Shown here in pieces: positions 60,098 to 64,000 of a stretch of 64,000 nt of DNA (position 1 is the stretch's first letter; each line of letters starts with the position of its first letter). Source of the DNA: JAVJUS01 sp040220455 (GTDB lineage: Bacteria > Pseudomonadota > Alphaproteobacteria > DSM-16000 > Inquilinaceae); assembly GCA_040220455.1 (NCBI GenBank), contig JAVJUS010000068.1:36413-100412 (forward strand), given 5' to 3'. The translations under genes and the position numbers were made by a program. A model generated the notes under the pieces. The model saw only the letters and a list, made by a program, of their open reading frames with translations. It did not search any database and was not told where the DNA came from.

Positions 60098-61369
60098 ATG
60101 AGCCCGAGGCCCGTCTTCCCGGCGAACGCGGAAACGGTGCCCGACGGCGCGCGCCTGCGCGGGCTGATCGCCGTCAACGGCGTGTCGACGCTGGCGCAGA
60201 TCGTCCAGATCGGCGCGATCGCGCCGCTGTTGTCCTTCGTGCTGAGCGCGCGGGGGGTCGAGCCCGGGGCGATCGGCGTGTTCTCGACCGCGCCGTGGCT
60301 GATGATCCTGGCGGTGTCGCGCACCGTGCCGCGGCTCATCGCCCGGCTCGGGCTGGTCGCGAGCGTCGGTGGCAGCGTCGTGCTCTCCGCCGGCGCGATC
60401 GCGCTGATGCCCGTGGTCGAGTCTATCTGGGCGCTCTTCGTTCTCAACCTGGTGGTCGGCTTCGGGCTGATCGTGCGCTGGATCGCCTGCGACACCTGGA
60501 TCGTACGCATCGCGAGCGACGCCGGGCGCGGCCGGGCGATCGGGATCCACGAGACGATGATGGGGCTCGGCATCGCGATCGGCCCGATGCTGCTCGCCCT
60601 GGTCGGGGTCGAGGGCTGGCCGCCCTTCGCGCTGTGCGTCGGGCTGCTGCTCGCCGGGCTGATTCCGCTGGCGGCGACGCGCGGCTGGGACGGCAAGCCG
60701 GGCGTGCCGGCCGACGCCCGCTCCGGCCGGGCGCTGGTCGGGCTGCTGGCCACGGCGCTGACCGCCGCCTTCGTCTGCGGCTTCGTCGAGACCGCCTCGA
60801 TCGCGCTGCTGCCGGTCTATGCCGGCGGGCTGGGCCTCGCGGCGGCGGCCGGCGCGCTGCTGGTCGGCGCCTTCGGCACCGGCGGCACGGTCCTGCAGAT
60901 GCCGCTCGGCTGGCTCGCCGACGCCATCGGCTTCCGCCGATCCCAGATCCTGTGCGCCGCGGTGATCCTCCTCGGCGCCGGCGCGGTCCCCGCCACCTTC
61001 GCGCTCGCCGGCGAGGCGGCCGGACTGCCCTGGATACTGCTGCCCTGGATAGTGCTGTTCGTCTGGGGCGGCGCGGTCGGCGGGCTCAACACCCTCGCGG
61101 TGATCGAGGCCGGCGCGCGCGTCGATGCCGAGCGGACCAGCGCCGCGATGACGCTGATCGCGCTCGCCTACACGCTGGGCAGCATCGCCGGGCCTGCCGC
61201 CTCGGGCGTGGCGATCGAGCGCGTGTCCGTCCACGGGCTGATGATCACGGCGGGCGTGATGGCGACGGCGTTTTTGCTGCTGGGTCTCGTCACCGGGCGC
61301 CGGGGCGCCGCCGACGAGGCGGAAGAGCGAGCGACCGGAGGATCCGGCGGCGGCGGCGCCGACGACTGA
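60098..61369 (+). CDS. MFS transporter (YcaD-like)
   Basis: The 423-residue protein has about 12 helices. Motifs such as VRWIACDTWIVRIASDAGRG and IGIHETMMGLGIAIGPMLLA, and the second-half GWLADAIGFRRSQI, are like those of YcaD-type transporters of unknown substrate. A charged, glycine-rich tail ends the protein. GAGGAACCCG precedes the ATG. It is divergent from the homospermidine synthase gene by 270 bases. Confidence 0.83.
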   Translation: MSPRPVFPANAETVPDGARLRGLIAVNGVSTLAQIVQIGAIAPLLSFVLSARGVEPGAIGVFSTAPWLMILAVSRTVPRLIARLGLVASVGGSVVLSAGAIALMPVVESIWALFVLNLVVGFGLIVRWIACDTWIVRIASDAGRGRAIGIHETMMGLGIAIGPMLLALVGVEGWPPFALCVGLLLAGLIPLAATRGWDGKPGVPADARSGRALVGLLATALTAAFVCGFVETASIALLPVYAGGLGLAAAAGALLVGAFGTGGTVLQMPLGWLADAIGFRRSQILCAAVILLGAGAVPATFALAGEAAGLPWILLPWIVLFVWGGAVGGLNTLAVIEAGARVDAERTSAAMTLIALAYTLGSIAGPAASGVAIERVSVHGLMITAGVMATAFLLLGLVTGRRGAADEAEERATGGSGGGGADD

Positions 61370-61399
61370 CGCCGGGCCGGATAAGCGCGCCGGGCCGGC

Positions 61400-62272
61400 T
61401 CAGCGCGTCGGCACGGGCGTGTCGCCGCCGTAGTCGTAGAAGCCGCGCCCGACCTTGCGGCCGAGCCAGCCGGCCTCGACGTACTTTACCAGCAGCGGGC
61501 AGGGCCGGTACTTGCTGTCGGCGAGCCCGTCATAGAGCACGTTCATGATCGCGAGGCATGTGTCCAGGCCGATGAAGTCCGCCAGCTCCAGCGGGCCCAT
61601 CGGGTGGTTCGCGCCCAGGCGCATGGCCGTGTCGATCGCCTCCACCGTGCCGACGCCCTCGTAGAGCGTGTAGACCGCCTCGTTGATCATCGGCAGCAGG
61701 ATGCGGTTGACGATGAAGGCGGGGAAATCCTCCGACGACGCCGTCGTCTTGCCCAGCGATTCCGCCAGGTCCTTGACCGAGCGATAGGTCCGGTCGTCGG
61801 TCGCGATGCCCCGGATGATCTCCACCAGCTTCATGATCGGCACGGGATTCATGAAATGCATGCCGATGAAGCGTTCGGGCCGGTCGGTCGTCGAGGCCAG
61901 CCGGGTGATCGAGATCGACGAGGTGTTGGTGGCGATCAGCGCCTCGTCGTTCAGATGCGGGACCAGCGACTTGAAGATCGAGCGCTTGATCTCCTCGTTC
62001 TCGGTCGCCGCCTCGATCACCAGGTCGCAGTCGCCGAAATCGGCGTAGTCGTCGGTGCCCGAGATGCAGGCCAGCGCGGCGTCCTTGTCCGCCGCCTTCA
62101 TGCGCCCCTTGGCGACCTGCCGGTCCAGGGTCTTCACGATGCTCTCGACCGCCTTGTCGACGAGCTGGCGGTCGATGTCGAGGAGCCGGACCGGCTTTCC
62201 GGCCTGCGCGCAGATCTGCGCGATCCCGCTGCCCATCTGTCCGGCGCCGATGACGCCAATGGTATCGATCAT
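61400..62272 (-). CDS. 3-Hydroxybutyryl-CoA dehydrogenase
   Basis: The 290-residue enzyme oxidises or reduces 3-hydroxyacyl-CoA/acetoacetyl-CoA with NAD(P). The Rossmann motif GVIGAGQMGSGIAQI (residues 6-20), catalytic H139 in GMHFMNPVP, and the C-terminal NRILLPMINEAVYTLYEGVG are all present. It probably serves polyhydroxybutyrate or butyrate metabolism. It is followed upstream by a PduO-type gene on the same strand, a neighbourhood common in alphaproteobacteria with electron-transfer flavoprotein genes. Confidence 0.93.
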   Translation of the reverse strand: MIDTIGVIGAGQMGSGIAQICAQAGKPVRLLDIDRQLVDKAVESIVKTLDRQVAKGRMKAADKDAALACISGTDDYADFGDCDLVIEAATENEEIKRSIFKSLVPHLNDEALIATNTSSISITRLASTTDRPERFIGMHFMNPVPIMKLVEIIRGIATDDRTYRSVKDLAESLGKTTASSEDFPAFIVNRILLPMINEAVYTLYEGVGTVEAIDTAMRLGANHPMGPLELADFIGLDTCLAIMNVLYDGLADSKYRPCPLLVKYVEAGWLGRKVGRGFYDYGGDTPVPTR

Positions 62273-62492
62273 GACCTTCGGCTTCCCCGCTGTGCACCAC
62301 TCCGCCCCGCCGCGCGACCGCCGGCGGGCCTCCCCACCCGGACGGCGATCCTGCTGCACTGCAACACGAAGCTCGGGGGACGATAGGACCCGCCTCCGGC
62401 CAAGTCAATTCGCGGGCCCAACAAGCGGTTGCGTCGGCGTCGTCCGCGAATCGAGTTGGCCGGGGGCGGCGGCGGCGACCGCAGCACGGACC

Positions 62493-63062
62493 TCAGCGGT
62501 TCCCGCCGGGCACCCAGAGAACGTCGCCGCCGCCCCGATCGTTCATCCAGCGCGCCATGACGAAGAGGTGGTCGGACAGCCGGTTGGCGTAGCGCAACGC
62601 GTGCTCGTTGATCCGGTCGGCCTCGGCCAGCCGGGTCATCAGGCGTTCGGCGCGGCGCGCCACAGTGCGGGCGTGGTGCAGATGGGCGGCCGCCGGCAGC
62701 CCGCCGGGCAGCACGAAGCTCTTGAGCGGAGCGAGCTCGGCGTTCATCGCGTCGATCTCGCCCTCCAGCCGCGTGACCTGCTCGGCCGTCACGCGCAATG
62801 GCGGATGGGGCGGGCTCTCCTGCTCCGGCGTGCAGAGATCGGCGCCGAGGTCGAACAGGTCGTTCTGGATCCGCGCGAGCATGGCGTCGGCCTCCGGCGC
62901 GTCGCCGGTGTGCAGGCGGACCAGGCCCAGCACGCTGTTGGCCTCGTCGACCGTGCCGTAGGCCTCGACCCGAAGGGCGTGCTTGGCGACCCGGCTGCCG
63001 TCGCCCAGCGAGGTGAGCCCGGCGTCGCCGCCACGGGTGTAGATGCGCGTGAGTTGGACCAT
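62493..63062 (-). CDS. Cob(I)yrinic acid a,c-diamide adenosyltransferase, PduO type
   Basis: The 189-residue enzyme adenosylates cobalamin to coenzyme B12. It carries the PduO start LTRIYTRGGDAGLTSLGDGS (residues 4-23), LRVEAYGTVDEANSVLGL and the active-site helix RTVARRAERLMTRL, then NRLSDHLFVMAR. Length fits the family. ATG at 63062 begins the conserved segment. No cobalamin riboswitch was recognised upstream. Confidence 0.93.
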   Translation of the reverse strand: MVQLTRIYTRGGDAGLTSLGDGSRVAKHALRVEAYGTVDEANSVLGLVRLHTGDAPEADAMLARIQNDLFDLGADLCTPEQESPPHPPLRVTAEQVTRLEGEIDAMNAELAPLKSFVLPGGLPAAAHLHHARTVARRAERLMTRLAEADRINEHALRYANRLSDHLFVMARWMNDRGGGDVLWVPGGNR

Positions 63063-63178
63063 CGATTCCGGTGCTTTCGGGCGGGTGACTTTGAAAGGGT
63101 GGATTCGGGGGCTGGGTGCGACCGGCGCACGCCGGCGGCCCGGCGGACCGGATCCGCCGGGCCGGCAAGCCCGGTCGG

Positions 63179-63373
63179 TCAGCCGGACGTCCAGAGCGCC
63201 AGGGCGAAAAACGCGATCGCGAGACCCTGGAGGACGACGCGCGCCCGCATCAGCGTGTTGCCGTAGCGGGCGTTGAACGGGCCGTTCCGAGCCATCCCGA
63301 CGAGGCCGGCCGCGAGCGTGGCGAGCACGGCGGCGGCCGACGCGATCGCCAGGATGAAAAAGACGGTACTCAT
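63179..63373 (-). CDS. Twin transmembrane protein (HIG1-like)
   Basis: The 64-residue protein has two hydrophobic helices (about 3-27 and 46-62) joined by a basic loop GMARNGPFNARYGNTLMRAR, the pattern of small alphaproteobacterial twin transmembrane proteins related to the hypoxia-induced HIG1 family. The family may modulate respiratory supercomplexes, but that is inference here. The gene has no ribosome binding site; a predicted promoter ends eight bases before the ATG, so the message is probably leaderless. Confidence 0.83.
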   Translation of the reverse strand: MSTVFFILAIASAAAVLATLAAGLVGMARNGPFNARYGNTLMRARVVLQGLAIAFFALALWTSG

Positions 63374-63381
63374 GGACGGGC

Positions 63382-63409
63382 AATATAACGCCGGGACCCG
63401 TGTTGACAA
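63382..63409 (-). promoter_or_regulatory. Promoter of the twin transmembrane gene, predicted leaderless
   Basis: On the minus strand TTGTCA (63409-63404), a 16-base spacer and TATATT (63387-63382) match sigma-70 boxes well. Only eight bases separate the -10 box from the ATG at 63373, so transcription should begin within one to three bases of the start codon. The complementary strand carries an overlapping TTGACA (63403-63408), which could serve the divergent gene. Confidence 0.68.
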
Positions 63410-63485
63410 TCGCACCCCGGCCCCCGATCCATCGAGCATGGGCACCCTGCCCCGCCGCCCCGCCCCTCGACCGCCGGATGAATCC

Positions 63486-63929
63486 ATGGCCGATGCCGAG
63501 ACGCCGCCGCCCCGCCGACCGGACCGCCTGCGCCCGCCGCGCTGGCTGGTCGCGCTCTCCGTCGCAATGGGGGTGGTGCTGTTCGCCCAGCAGATGCGCT
63601 TCGTCCTGGGCGCCGGACCCGTCGGCGAGCTGCAGCCGGCCCAGGCGGCGGGCCTGCTGGTCCTGGCGCTTGCCTTCAACGCCGGCTACGTGGTGGCGCC
63701 GTTCTGGGTCGGCCGCGGGCCCTGGCGGAACTTCTTCGCCGGCATCCTGCTGGCGCCATGCCTCGTCGGCTGGCTGCTGCAGTTCCTGCCGGCCGTGCTC
63801 TCGCGCCCCGACATCGCGCTGATCGCCCTGCCCGCCCTGGCCTCGATTCTGGGCCTCTACACCTACATGTTCCGGCAGTTCTGGACGGAGTTCCAGGACA
63901 GCCGCAAGTCGGGCGGCCCGAAGGGCTGA
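63486..63929 (+). CDS. Small integral membrane protein of unknown function
   Basis: The 147-residue protein has a proline/arginine-rich N-terminus and four hydrophobic helices (about 20-38, 48-68, 78-98 and 105-127). A short polar C-terminus (FWTEFQDSRKSGGPKG) ends it. I do not recognise the family. An in-frame ATG at 63438 would add 16 residues and lies just after the TTGACA on this strand, so the start is uncertain. It is divergent from the twin transmembrane gene. Confidence 0.65.
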   Translation: MADAETPPPRRPDRLRPPRWLVALSVAMGVVLFAQQMRFVLGAGPVGELQPAQAAGLLVLALAFNAGYVVAPFWVGRGPWRNFFAGILLAPCLVGWLLQFLPAVLSRPDIALIALPALASILGLYTYMFRQFWTEFQDSRKSGGPKG

Positions 63930-64000
63930 TCCCTCATCCCCGCCCGGGCCGGCGCGGCGGCACCGGCGGCGACAGGGGCGCAGACGGAGACGGCGACGGG

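Noticed and set aside
63063..63178. A cobalamin riboswitch near the PduO-type gene
   Set aside because: The gap before and after the gene is too short and lacks the B12-box core sequence.

Overview
This is a GC-rich (roughly 70% or more G+C, by eye) chromosomal segment of an alphaproteobacterium, most likely in or near Rhodospirillales. The evidence is conserved gene order: ffh-rpsP-rimM-trmD-rplS followed by leuC-leuD; tlpA/argH-lptM-lysA next to a TIGR02302/DUF4175 gene; dapF-GNAT-mtaB-ftsY; dsbB-coq7. The exact genus cannot be read from the sequence. No rRNA, tRNA, CRISPR array or intact insertion sequence was seen.

Layout. 0-6.3 kb: dsbB end, coq7, rmuC, def-fmt-truA and a lipid kinase, all on +. 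6.4-7.5 kb: a three-gene overlapping HigB/HigA-type toxin-antitoxin operon (-). 7.6-11 kb: a LIV-type branched-chain amino acid ABC transporter with no binding protein (-). 11.2-15.7 kb: a DeoR regulator divergent from a xylF-xylH-ABC ATPase operon. 15.7-18.3 kb: an accessory patch with an orphan family 5 solute-binding protein, a decayed IS6-family element, a solo IS6 end and two copies of a double-hairpin repeat. 18.2-23.4 kb: TauD dioxygenase, GYD protein, MFS/TetR pair, GFA protein and SIMPL protein. 23.7-25 kb: a histidine kinase with an ethylene-receptor-like sensor. 25-28.3 kb: a gtr-like glycosylation trio. 28.5-35.1 kb: a DJ-1/PfpI protein, AMP nucleosidase, ftsY, mtaB, a GNAT and dapF. 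35.2-36.6 kb: a pentapeptide-repeat protein. 36.7-41.1 kb: the ffh-to-rplS translation and secretion cluster, with a clear promoter and terminator. 41.1-44.4 kb: a repeat-filled gap and a TRAP transporter. 44.8-46.8 kb: leuCD. 46.8-50.5 kb: two LysR regulators flanking a lower-GC DUF6338 plus 67-residue gene pair. 50.7-58.4 kb: TIGR02302 protein, lysA, lptM, argH, an XRE regulator and tlpA. 58.4-64 kb: homospermidine synthase, an MFS transporter, 3-hydroxybutyryl-CoA dehydrogenase, a PduO-type adenosyltransferase and two small membrane proteins.

The most unusual signals are outside the housekeeping genes. Three dispersed palindromic repeat families occur, and several copies begin exactly at a TAG stop codon so that the repeat supplies the gene's stop (five genes); one copy supplies the start codon of lptM. 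Further signals are the IS6-bounded patch at 15.8-18.1 kb, the lower-GC DUF6338 pair at 48.2-49.1 kb, a toxin-antitoxin operon with two successive HTH genes, the ethylene-binding-type sensor kinase, and predicted leaderless promoters for the TetR gene and the twin transmembrane gene.
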